From positions 1-64,000 of the forward strand of contig NZ_JAUCBS010000001.1 of assembly GCF_034676705.1 (NCBI RefSeq): 64,000 nt of DNA, read 5' to 3'. Under the pieces are notes generated by a model, which saw only the letters and a list, made by a program, of their open reading frames with translations, did not search any database and was not told the origin of the DNA. Source of the stretch: Gemmobacter sp. GTDB lineage: Bacteria > Pseudomonadota > Alphaproteobacteria > Rhodobacterales > Rhodobacteraceae. The first letter of the stretch is position 1. Each line of letters starts with the position of its first letter. Both the position numbers and the translations under genes were made by a program. This document shows positions 24,971 to 32,217 of the stretch, one piece after another.

Positions 24971-25677
24971 TCCTTGGCCATATCGGCGCCCGCAAGGGAT
25001 CGAAGGGGGTTCCGGGCAAGAACTTCCGCCTGCTCTGCGGCAAGCCGCTGATCGACTGGTCGCTGGACCAGCTGCTGGCCAACCCGCGCGTGGGCGCGGT
25101 GGTGGTCTCGACCGATGACGAAGCGATCTATGCCCATGCGGTGGCCCGGGGCGCGCTGCCCATCGGGTTGCGCCCGGCGGAACTCGCGACCGATGCGGCG
25201 CCGAAATGGGGCGTCTGGCAACATGCGCTGGCCGCAGGCGAGGCGGCGGCAGGCCAGCCGGTGACGGCCTTCCTGGACCTCGACTGCACCTCGCCCCTGC
25301 GGCTGGACAGCGATATCGACGCGGCCCTTGACCTTTACGAACGCGAACGCCCCGACATGGTGATGAGCGTCTGCGAGGCGCGCAAGAACCCCTATTTCAA
25401 CCTGGTGGAACTGGACGACCAGGGCGGGTTGCAGGTGTCAAAGACCCTGCCCGGCGGGGTCTGGTCGCGGCAGGCGGCGCCGAAGGTGTGGGAACATGCC
25501 GCCTCGACCTATGTGGTCGATCCCGCCTATCTGCGGCGGGCCAAGACCATCTACGAGGGCCGGGTGATCCCGTTCGAGATGCCGCCCGAACGCTGCACCG
25601 ATATCGACACGCCCTTCGATTTCCGCCTTGTGGAATGGATGATGGGCGACCGCCTGAAAGGAGAGCATCATGGCTGA
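24967..25677 (+). CDS. acylneuraminate (nonulosonate) cytidylyltransferase-like protein
   Basis: Expected to make a CMP-activated nonulosonic acid. The 236-residue product has the N-terminal CTP-binding loop HIGARKGSKGVPGKNFRLLCGKPLI, with GSKGVPGKN as in NeuA/LegF/PtmB proteins, the LDLDCTSPLR motif and the late DIDTPFDF motif (the family's conserved DIDxxxD). It starts within the previous gene (ATGA) and overlaps the following SDR gene by eight bases. Partner genes for the pathway are the neuC-like gene at 27444-28565 and neuB at 31117-32157. Which sugar acid is activated cannot be read from the sequence. Confidence 0.85.
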   Translation: MILGHIGARKGSKGVPGKNFRLLCGKPLIDWSLDQLLANPRVGAVVVSTDDEAIYAHAVARGALPIGLRPAELATDAAPKWGVWQHALAAGEAAAGQPVTAFLDLDCTSPLRLDSDIDAALDLYERERPDMVMSVCEARKNPYFNLVELDDQGGLQVSKTLPGGVWSRQAAPKVWEHAASTYVVDPAYLRRAKTIYEGRVIPFEMPPERCTDIDTPFDFRLVEWMMGDRLKGEHHG

Positions 25678-26470
25678 ACCCGTTTCCGACCTGTCGGGGC
25701 GCACGATCTTCATCACCGGATCGGGGGGCGTGCTGGGATCGACCTACGTGCGGCGGATGCTGGCGGCGGGGGCCCATGTCATCGCATCCGATCTGCCGGG
25801 GCACCGGGCCGATGCGCTCAAGGCGCTGCACGGCGATGATCCGCGGTTCCGGTTCTATGACCTGGATGTCTCGGACGAGGATCAGGTCACCGGCATCTTC
25901 CAGCGCATCCTGGCCGATGGCTGGCAGCCCAATGTGGTCTTGAACAATGCCGCCATCACCGGCGAGCTGCTGATGGGCGCCGGCAAGGGCTTCCCGGATT
26001 TCGCCGATATTTCCGTGTCGGACTGGGAACGCACCATGCGCACCAACCTGACGGCACCTTTCATGGTGGCCCGCCAGATGGACCGCGACATCGTGGGCAA
26101 ATGGCCCTGCACGCTGATCAACGTGGCCTCGATGTATGCGCTGAACGGCGCGCATCACCGGATCTATGACGGGATGCCGTTCAAGAACTTCTCGGCCTAT
26201 GGCGTGTCCAAGGCCGGGGTGCATGGGCTGACGGTGTGGCTGGCCGGCTACTGGGCGGCGCGCGGCGCCACGGTGAACACCATCGCGCCGGGGGCGGTGT
26301 TCAACAACCATTCCGAGGAATTCCAGCGCCGGGTGGGCGATCTGATCATGGCGGGCCGCATGGCGAAACCCGATGAAATCGCCGATGCCATGCTGTTCCT
26401 GTCCAGCCCGGCCGCCGGCTACATGACGGGCCAGCTGATCAACGTGGATGGCGGGTTCTCGGCATGGTGA
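25670..26470 (+). CDS. short-chain dehydrogenase/reductase
   Basis: 266-residue classical SDR: TIFITGSGGVLGSTYVRRML nucleotide loop, LNNAAITGE, INVASMYALNG and the catalytic YGVSKAGVHGL (YxxxK), ending TGQLINVDGGFSAW. It overlaps the genes on both sides (8 and 7 bases), showing tight coupling with the cytidylyltransferase and the Gfo/Idh oxidoreductase. A similar SDR (PtmA-like) accompanies neuA-like genes in flagellin glycosylation loci. A role in modifying the nonulosonic acid or a precursor is plausible but not shown. Confidence 0.85.
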   Translation: MAEPVSDLSGRTIFITGSGGVLGSTYVRRMLAAGAHVIASDLPGHRADALKALHGDDPRFRFYDLDVSDEDQVTGIFQRILADGWQPNVVLNNAAITGELLMGAGKGFPDFADISVSDWERTMRTNLTAPFMVARQMDRDIVGKWPCTLINVASMYALNGAHHRIYDGMPFKNFSAYGVSKAGVHGLTVWLAGYWAARGATVNTIAPGAVFNNHSEEFQRRVGDLIMAGRMAKPDEIADAMLFLSSPAAGYMTGQLINVDGGFSAW

Positions 26471-27414
26471 GGCCGGATGGCGTGATTGCCGTGATCGGTG
26501 CGGGATCCATCGGCAGGCGCCATGCCGGCAATCTGGCCGCCCTTGGGGCACGGGTCGAGCTTTTGCCCTGGCGCAGCTTTGACAAGGCGGCGCTGGCGGC
26601 CCGGACCGATATTGCCGGGGTGGTCATTGCCACCGAAACCCCGATCCGGCTGGAGCTGATCAGGCTCTGTTCGGCCAAAAACTGGCCGTTCTATGCCGAA
26701 AAACCCCTCGCCTGGCAGGTGGATCAGGCGCAGGCCATCCATGCTGCCGCCGCCCCGGTGGCGGCGCGGTCGATGGTGGGGTTCATGATGCGCTGGCATC
26801 CGGTGGTGCGGGCGCTGGCCGCGATGGATCTGTCCGACACCTTCCGCATCCAGGCCGAAATCGGCCATGACGTGCGGCAATGGCGCCCGGACTGGAGCTT
26901 TGCCGCCAGCTATGCCGCCCGGCCCGCAGGGGGCGGCGTGCTGCTGGATCTGTGCCACGAGGTCGATCTGGTGCTGGCGCTGTTTCCGGGCCTGCACCTG
27001 CACGATGTGCAAAGCCTGGGCCATGCCGAATTCCCGGCCGTGGATTTCGCCACCAGCCTGCATCTGACCACGCCCGATGGCGCCGCGGTGCGGATCGCGA
27101 TGGATTACCTGTCGCCGGTCTTTGTGCGGCGGCTGGTGATTTCGGGCCTGACCCGGCGGATCGAGGCCGATCTTCTGGCCTCGCGCCTGACCATCCTGAC
27201 CGATGCCGGGGCAAGGACGCAGGACTTTCCGTTCGAGCGCAACGACATGTTCCTGGCGGCGATGCGCGAGTTTCTGGCGCTGGCGGCCGGCGCGACCCTG
27301 CCCGATGATCCCCTGCGCCCGACCTTCGCTGCGATGGAACCGTCCAGCCTGCTGATTGCCCGCGCCTGGGAACAGCGGCAGTTCAGTGGCGCGCTGACCC
27401 TGCCGATGGGGTGA
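26464..27414 (+). CDS. Gfo/Idh/MocA-family oxidoreductase
   Basis: NAD(P)-dependent sugar oxidoreductase. 316 residues with the Rossmann start VIAVIGAGSIGRRHAGNLAALG, the EKPLAW motif (family EKP) near residue 78, and the LLDLCHEVDLVLALF segment typical of the second domain. The start overlaps the SDR stop by seven bases. It is the last gene of the rightward operon, which ends at a strong hairpin shared with convergent neuC. The substrate is unknown; context suggests a nucleotide- or nonulosonate-linked sugar. Confidence 0.82.
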   Translation: MVRPDGVIAVIGAGSIGRRHAGNLAALGARVELLPWRSFDKAALAARTDIAGVVIATETPIRLELIRLCSAKNWPFYAEKPLAWQVDQAQAIHAAAAPVAARSMVGFMMRWHPVVRALAAMDLSDTFRIQAEIGHDVRQWRPDWSFAASYAARPAGGGVLLDLCHEVDLVLALFPGLHLHDVQSLGHAEFPAVDFATSLHLTTPDGAAVRIAMDYLSPVFVRRLVISGLTRRIEADLLASRLTILTDAGARTQDFPFERNDMFLAAMREFLALAAGATLPDDPLRPTFAAMEPSSLLIARAWEQRQFSGALTLPMG

Positions 27415-27418
27415 AAAC

Positions 27419-27444
27419 AGGCTCTGTTCTGCGAAACAGAGCCT
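27419..27444 (-). terminator. bidirectional rho-independent terminator
   Basis: A 10-base-pair perfect stem AGGCTCTGTT/AACAGAGCCT with a six-base loop lies between the convergent oxidoreductase and neuC-like genes. On the minus strand it is followed by GTTTTC, giving a short U tract. The stem touches the neuC stop codon. Confidence 0.75.
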
Positions 27445-28565
27445 TATCCGATGTCCTGGAACGCCTTTTGCAGGCCCCGGTCCCAGAAGCCCGGATCGGC
27501 CAGCACGGCGGCGAAACGGTCGGCGGCGCGGCCTTCGCCAAAGCCGGTATGGGGCGGGTGGCGCCGGCCCCATTCGCGGGCCAGAAAGCCGGCGATCGCC
27601 GCGCTGTCGTCTGCCTCGCAGGCGGTGACCGAGGCGGCCTCGGCCCGGTTGGTCTGGCGCGTGCCGACATCGAGCGAGGCCAGCCCCAGGAACGGCGCCT
27701 CGCGCACGCCGGCGCTGGAATTGCCGACGATGCAGGCGGCATGCTTCATCAGTTCGGAAAAATGCGCAAAGCGCATCGAGGGCAGCACGCGGAACCTGTC
27801 CCGTGGCAGCGCGTCGATGACGGCAAAGATCCCTTCGGACCCCGGATCGTTGTTCGGCGCGATCACCACGAAATTCCGCCCCGAGGCCGCCAGCCCCCCG
27901 AACAGCGCCGCCGCCTGCGCCCCCATGGTGGCCTGTTCCGAGGTCACCGGGTGAAAGGTGGCGATGCCGTAATCGGCAAAGGGAATGCCATAGCGCGCCC
28001 GCACCTGATCCAGCGTCACGCCGGACGGTCCGGCGTGGAAATCCAGTTCCGGCGAGCCGATGGCATGGATCGACCCTTCGGGTTCCCCCAGCGCCATCAC
28101 CCGGCGCCGCGCGGTATCGGACGACACGAAATGATGCGTGCAGAGCTTGGTGTTGCAGTGGCGGAACACCTCGTCGATGGTGCCCGACACCTCGCCGCCC
28201 TCGACATGGGCGGACCGGATGTAGTTGGTGGCCGCCACCAGCGATCCGGCCAGCGCCTCGATCCGGTCGCCATGGATCACGATCAGGTCGGGGCGGTTTT
28301 CCGCCAGGTAATCCGACAGGCCGATGACGGTTTTCGCCAGCACGATGTCCTGGGGATCGCCGGCGCGCTGGTTGAGGAACTCATGCGTCTCGGTGCCCGG
28401 CATGCGGCGCACCTCGTTCACGGTCAGGCCGTAGCGGCCCATCATGTGCATGCCGGTGACAAAGAACGTCACCCGGTGCCCGGCATCGCGGGCGGCGGCC
28501 GCCAGCGGTTCCAGCTTGCCGAAATCGGCGCGGGTGCCGGTCAGGAACAGGAGGTGGCGGGTCAT
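27444..28565 (-). CDS. neuC: UDP-N-acetylglucosamine 2-epimerase (hydrolysing), NeuC-like
   Basis: Releases ManNAc (or a related 2-epimerised amino sugar) from a UDP-sugar for nonulosonic-acid synthesis. The 373-residue product starts LFLTGTRADFGKLEPLA, the NeuC-type TGTRADFGK motif, followed by VIHGDRIEALA, AHVEGGEVSGTIDE and the late VGNSSAGVREAP segment. The hydrolysing family is favoured over WecB-type non-hydrolysing enzymes because of TGTRADFGK and the presence of neuB and neuA homologues. It is transcribed alone, convergent with the operon that ends at 27414. It could also be LegG-like. Confidence 0.85.
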   Translation of the reverse strand: MTRHLLFLTGTRADFGKLEPLAAAARDAGHRVTFFVTGMHMMGRYGLTVNEVRRMPGTETHEFLNQRAGDPQDIVLAKTVIGLSDYLAENRPDLIVIHGDRIEALAGSLVAATNYIRSAHVEGGEVSGTIDEVFRHCNTKLCTHHFVSSDTARRRVMALGEPEGSIHAIGSPELDFHAGPSGVTLDQVRARYGIPFADYGIATFHPVTSEQATMGAQAAALFGGLAASGRNFVVIAPNNDPGSEGIFAVIDALPRDRFRVLPSMRFAHFSELMKHAACIVGNSSAGVREAPFLGLASLDVGTRQTNRAEAASVTACEADDSAAIAGFLAREWGRRHPPHTGFGEGRAADRFAAVLADPGFWDRGLQKAFQDIG

Positions 28566-28761
28566 GCAATTCCCTTGGCGGATCAGACCGTGTTAGCCGC
28601 CGGGCCGCGCCATCGCAAGGCGGCAGTCATGGACAGTCGGCCGCCGAAGCATTATCTGCTCCGCCGGGTCCGCAGGACCGCGCTTCGTGGCAGGCGGCAG
28701 CAACGGCAGGCGGTGACGATCAGGCGCGACAGTGCCAGTGACCAGAAGGAGGGCTGTGCCC

Positions 28762-29571
28762 ATGACCCGCGTCATCGTCTCGTTGACGGCCATTCCGCCG
28801 CGCTTTCCCTATCTGGACGGCGTGTTGCAGGGGCTGCTGCGCCAGACCCTGCGCCCCGAGGCGATCCTGCTGAACATCCCCGAGACCTACCGCCGCGCCG
28901 GTTTCAACCCGGTGACGCCGCCGCCGGTGCCCGAAGGCATCACGCTGAACCGGGTGCCGCGCGATTTCGGCCCGGCCACCAAGATCCTGCCGACGCTGGA
29001 GATGTACCGCGATCAGGATGTGCTGCTGTTCTTCTGCGACGACGACAAGGTCTATGATCCGCAGGCACTGGAACGCTTCGTGGCCGCCGCCACGGCCCGC
29101 CCGGGCGAGGCGATCTGCGAAGAAGGCAGCGACGTGGCCGACAATTGCGGCATCCCGTTCCGCGGCAGCCGTCAGCCGCGCTATGCCCGGCGGCGCAAGG
29201 ATCTGCTCTATCGGCTGAGGCGGGCGGCCAGCCTCGGGCGCTGGAAATCGCGCAAGGCGGCGTCGAGCGGCTATGCCGACATCCTCGAAGGCTGGGGCGG
29301 CGTGATGGTGCGCCCCTCGTTCTTTGGCGACGAGGTGTTCGACATTCCCGATCCGCTGTGGATGGTGGACGACATCTGGCTGTCGGGCCACCTGACGGTG
29401 CGGGGCGTGCCGATCTGGCTGGAATTCGGCGGCCCCCGGGCCGGGGCCGCGCGGAACGAGGTGAAGCGGGCGGCGCTGCGGACGCAAGTGGTAGACGGCA
29501 TGGACCGCCCGGCGCTGAACGCCGCCTGCGTGCGGTATTACCAGGAGAGATACGGGATATGGCTGCCATGA
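28762..29571 (+). CDS. putative glycosyltransferase
   Basis: 269 residues starting VIVSLTAIPPRFPYLDGVLQGLL, with the LFFCDDDKVYDPQALERF metal-site-like acidic run (DDD) at about 90 and a GWGGVMVRP segment in the second half. This pattern (SLTAIPPR... CDDD) recurs in bacterial proteins annotated as glycosyltransferases in polysaccharide loci, but I cannot place it in a numbered family. The ATG at 28762 has GGAGGG nine bases upstream; an earlier ATG at 28732 lacks one. The 3' end overlaps the GT25 gene by 13 bases. The 196 bases upstream show no gene. Confidence 0.6.
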   Translation: MTRVIVSLTAIPPRFPYLDGVLQGLLRQTLRPEAILLNIPETYRRAGFNPVTPPPVPEGITLNRVPRDFGPATKILPTLEMYRDQDVLLFFCDDDKVYDPQALERFVAAATARPGEAICEEGSDVADNCGIPFRGSRQPRYARRRKDLLYRLRRAASLGRWKSRKAASSGYADILEGWGGVMVRPSFFGDEVFDIPDPLWMVDDIWLSGHLTVRGVPIWLEFGGPRAGAARNEVKRAALRTQVVDGMDRPALNAACVRYYQERYGIWLP

Positions 29572-30356
29572 ACGGACAAGAGCGGGACCGCTTCGCCGGG
29601 GCCGTGCTGGCGGCCCTGCCCGCCGCCCGCGTCATCAACCTTGCCGCCAGCACCGCCAGGCTGGCCGGGATCGCCGCCCGCCTCGACGCAGCCGGCCTGG
29701 CCTGGAGACGGCACGAGGCCGAGGCGCCGGTCTCGGTCGAGGCGGCGCGGGCCCATCCGCTCTATCGCGGGGCGCGGGTGCGGGCGCTGTTCGGGCGCGA
29801 TCTGAACCGGGGCGAGATCGGCTGCTACCTGAGCCATATGGCCGCGATGCAGGCGGCGCTGGACGAGGGCGCGGCCTGCGCGCTGATCCTGGAGGACGAT
29901 GCCGTCCCGCTTCCCGGCGCCGGGCAGGCGCTGGCTGCCCTTTCGGCTCGGCTTGCAGCCCCGGCCGGGCCGCCGGTGGAATGGCTCGGCCTGTGCCGGA
30001 CCCTCGGCAAGTGGGGCGCCCCGCTGGAGGAGGTGGCGGGCCATCGCCTGCTGCGGGCCTGGCGCCCACCGCTGATCGCCAGCGCGATCCTGTGGACCCG
30101 CCCGGGGATGGAACGCTTCCTGGCCCATGTCGCGCGGCACGGCATCGACCGGCCGGTGGACGATGCGATGCGCGCCTGCTTTGCCCGCGCGGGAACCGCC
30201 GCTGTGCTGGCCCGGCCGGTGTTTTCGGAAGACGGCAGCGACAGCACCATCGACCCGCAGAGCGCGCGCCACTCGGGGCAGAACAAGCTGACGCGGATGC
30301 GGCGCAAGCTGCCGGATTACTTCTGGGCCTCGGTCAACCGGCTGCGCAGCGGCTGA
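29559..30356 (+). CDS. glycosyltransferase family 25 (LPS-type)
   Basis: 265 residues with GT25 signposts: VINLAASTARLAGIAARLDAAGL at the N terminus, GEIGCYLSHMAAMQAAL and the acidic LILEDDAVPL. GT25 enzymes include the lipooligosaccharide galactosyltransferases. ATG 29559 sits ten bases after GGAGAG and within the end of the preceding gene; ATG 29568 is an alternative. Its last 40 bases overlap the 3' end of a second GT25 gene on the opposite strand, a tail-to-tail overlap of two paralogues. Confidence 0.82.
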   Translation: MAAMNGQERDRFAGAVLAALPAARVINLAASTARLAGIAARLDAAGLAWRRHEAEAPVSVEAARAHPLYRGARVRALFGRDLNRGEIGCYLSHMAAMQAALDEGAACALILEDDAVPLPGAGQALAALSARLAAPAGPPVEWLGLCRTLGKWGAPLEEVAGHRLLRAWRPPLIASAILWTRPGMERFLAHVARHGIDRPVDDAMRACFARAGTAAVLARPVFSEDGSDSTIDPQSARHSGQNKLTRMRRKLPDYFWASVNRLRSG

Positions 30357-31120
30357 GCGCGCGGCAACAGCATTCCCCGCTGCGCCAGCCCCCACAGGCG
30401 GCGGCCGTAATTCCCGGCCCGCATCGCGTAATTGCCCAGCCGCCGGTGGCGGGGCGGCTTGACCGCCTCGGCGTGGCCGGGGCCGTTGATCGTGCTGATC
30501 CCGCCATCGTCGACATGGCTCGGAAAGGGTTCCAGCCCCAGCAGGCGAAAGTCATGCGCCCACCAGCGGGTGCCCTCGTAATCCACCGGCATCCGCACGG
30601 GCAACATGCGTGGCAGCAGCCGGGCGGCCAGATCGCGGGTGATCAGATAGCCGCCAAAGCCGGTGGCGGGCCCCAGATAGGCATTCAGCCGGTAGGGCCC
30701 CGCCCGGCCCTGCATCACGGGCAGCTTGGCACGGATGCGGTTCAGCTTAAGCATGTCCCACTGGTCCGATGCGGCCAGCGCCGCATCCAGCGCGGGCAGG
30801 AAGTCATCGTGGAACACCACGTCGTCTTCCAGCACCAGCGCGACCGGCCGACCGCTGGCCAGAAACCGCTCCCAGACCGCCAGATGCGACAGATAGCAGC
30901 CAATCTCTGCGGGCAGCGCCGGACGGCCCATGTTGGCGCGAAAGGCCGCGGCTTCCAGCGCCGCTGCGACAAGGCCCGGATCGGCCCGCCCGTCGATGGC
31001 GGCAAAGCGTTCCACCGGCAGGCCAAGGGCGGCCAGCCGGGGCTGCATCTGCCCCCAGCGCGCTGTCGCCCGGTCCAGGTTGATGCACCAGGCCGCCAGA
31101 TCGGCGCGGGTCAGGCTCAC
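30317..31120 (-). CDS. glycosyltransferase family 25 (LPS-type)
   Basis: 267 residues: WCINLDRATARWGQMQPRLAALGL, GCYLSHLAVWERFL and the metal site LVLEDDVVFHDDFLPALD, all typical of GT25. GTG 31120 is chosen because it overlaps the neuB stop (GTGA) with GGAG eight bases upstream; a longer start at 31135 would reach into neuB. It is translationally coupled to neuB and is the last gene of the leftward operon that begins at 38269. It is a paralogue of the convergent gene at 29559-30356. Confidence 0.85.
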   Translation of the reverse strand: MSLTRADLAAWCINLDRATARWGQMQPRLAALGLPVERFAAIDGRADPGLVAAALEAAAFRANMGRPALPAEIGCYLSHLAVWERFLASGRPVALVLEDDVVFHDDFLPALDAALAASDQWDMLKLNRIRAKLPVMQGRAGPYRLNAYLGPATGFGGYLITRDLAARLLPRMLPVRMPVDYEGTRWWAHDFRLLGLEPFPSHVDDGGISTINGPGHAEAVKPPRHRRLGNYAMRAGNYGRRLWGLAQRGMLLPRAQPLRSRLTEAQK

Positions 31121-32157
31121 GCCAGATCGCTCCATTTCAGCTGGGTGTTCCGGCTGACCGCGCGGGTCAGGCGTTTGCCGACCACCTTGTCGAACTCATA
31201 GGCCGGGATTTCCCCCGATCCGGGGCGGCGGGCCCAGATGTCCTGTTCGCGGATCACATGGCCCTGCGCCAGGTCGGCATCGGCCACCACCGATCCGCGG
31301 GCGAAACGGTAGACGTCTTCTTCCGGGGCGCTGCGCTGCTTGGGGTTGTTGGCGGCAATCCAGATCTCGCGGCTGCGGTCGATCAGGTGGCGCAGTTCCG
31401 ACGGATCCATCGAATTGATGATGTCCGGCCCCTTGCGATAGCGGCTGTCGGTGTAATGCCGTTCCAGGATGCTGGCCCCCAGCGCCACCGATGCCAGCGC
31501 CATTTCCGGCCCGATGGAATGGTCGGAAAACCCGACGACGGCATTGGGGAAGGCGGTTTTCAGGTCGGTCACGCCGCGCAGGGACACGATTTCCGGCGGG
31601 CTTGGGTAAAGGTTGGTGCATTCCAAGAGCGCATAGGGCACGCCGGCATCTTCCAGAATCTGCACGCTGGCGCGGATCGTGTCGATGGTCTGCATGCCGG
31701 TCGACAGGATCACCGGCTTGCCCTTGCGCGCGATATGGCGGATCAGCGGCAGGTTGTCGGCCTCGCCCGACCCGATCTTGTAGGCGGGCACATCCAGCGT
31801 TTCCAGGTAATCGGCCGCCGCGCGGGAAAACGGGGTGGAGATCCAGATCATCCCCAGCGATTCCGTATAGCGCTTCAGCTCGGCTTCCTCGTCCAGGCTC
31901 AGCGCGCAGGCCTCCATCACATGCCAGATCGAGACATCGGCATTGGGCGGAAAGATCGCCTTGGCCTCGTCCGTCATCTCGTCTTCCAGGATATGGGTCT
32001 GGTGCTTGACCATCTCGCAGCCCGACAGGGCCGCCAGGCGCACCATCTCCCTGGCCACGGCAAGGTCACCGCCATGGTTGATGCCGATTTCGGCAATGAC
32101 CAGCGGCGGGTGATCGGCGCCGATGCTGCGCCCGGCGATGGTGATGGAATTGGGCAC
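31117..32157 (-). CDS. neuB: N-acetylneuraminate (nonulosonic acid) synthase, NeuB family
   Basis: Condenses phosphoenolpyruvate with ManNAc or a related hexose to a nonulosonic acid. 346 residues: TIM-barrel start PPLVIAEIGINHGGDLAVA, VKHQTHILEDEM, WISTPFSRAA, YKIGSGEADN, VILSTGMQ, LLECTNLYPSP, VGFSDHSIGPE and ERHYTDSRYRKGPD. A C-terminal SAF (antifreeze-like) domain from about 285 follows (RSVVADADLAQG...). GTG 32157 has GAGG seven bases upstream. It precedes a GT25 gene with a four-base overlap. Sialic, legionaminic and related acids all use this family. Confidence 0.93.
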   Translation of the reverse strand: MPNSITIAGRSIGADHPPLVIAEIGINHGGDLAVAREMVRLAALSGCEMVKHQTHILEDEMTDEAKAIFPPNADVSIWHVMEACALSLDEEAELKRYTESLGMIWISTPFSRAAADYLETLDVPAYKIGSGEADNLPLIRHIARKGKPVILSTGMQTIDTIRASVQILEDAGVPYALLECTNLYPSPPEIVSLRGVTDLKTAFPNAVVGFSDHSIGPEMALASVALGASILERHYTDSRYRKGPDIINSMDPSELRHLIDRSREIWIAANNPKQRSAPEEDVYRFARGSVVADADLAQGHVIREQDIWARRPGSGEIPAYEFDKVVGKRLTRAVSRNTQLKWSDLA

Positions 32158-32217
32158 GGGCTGTCCTCGTCCGGCTTGGGGTTGCCCGCTCTGGCTACAC
32201 GAGGGGCAGGGGAACAA

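Noticed and set aside
26464..26520. Fusion of the SDR and Gfo/Idh genes
   Set aside because: They are in different frames with a seven-base overlap and separate stop and start codons.
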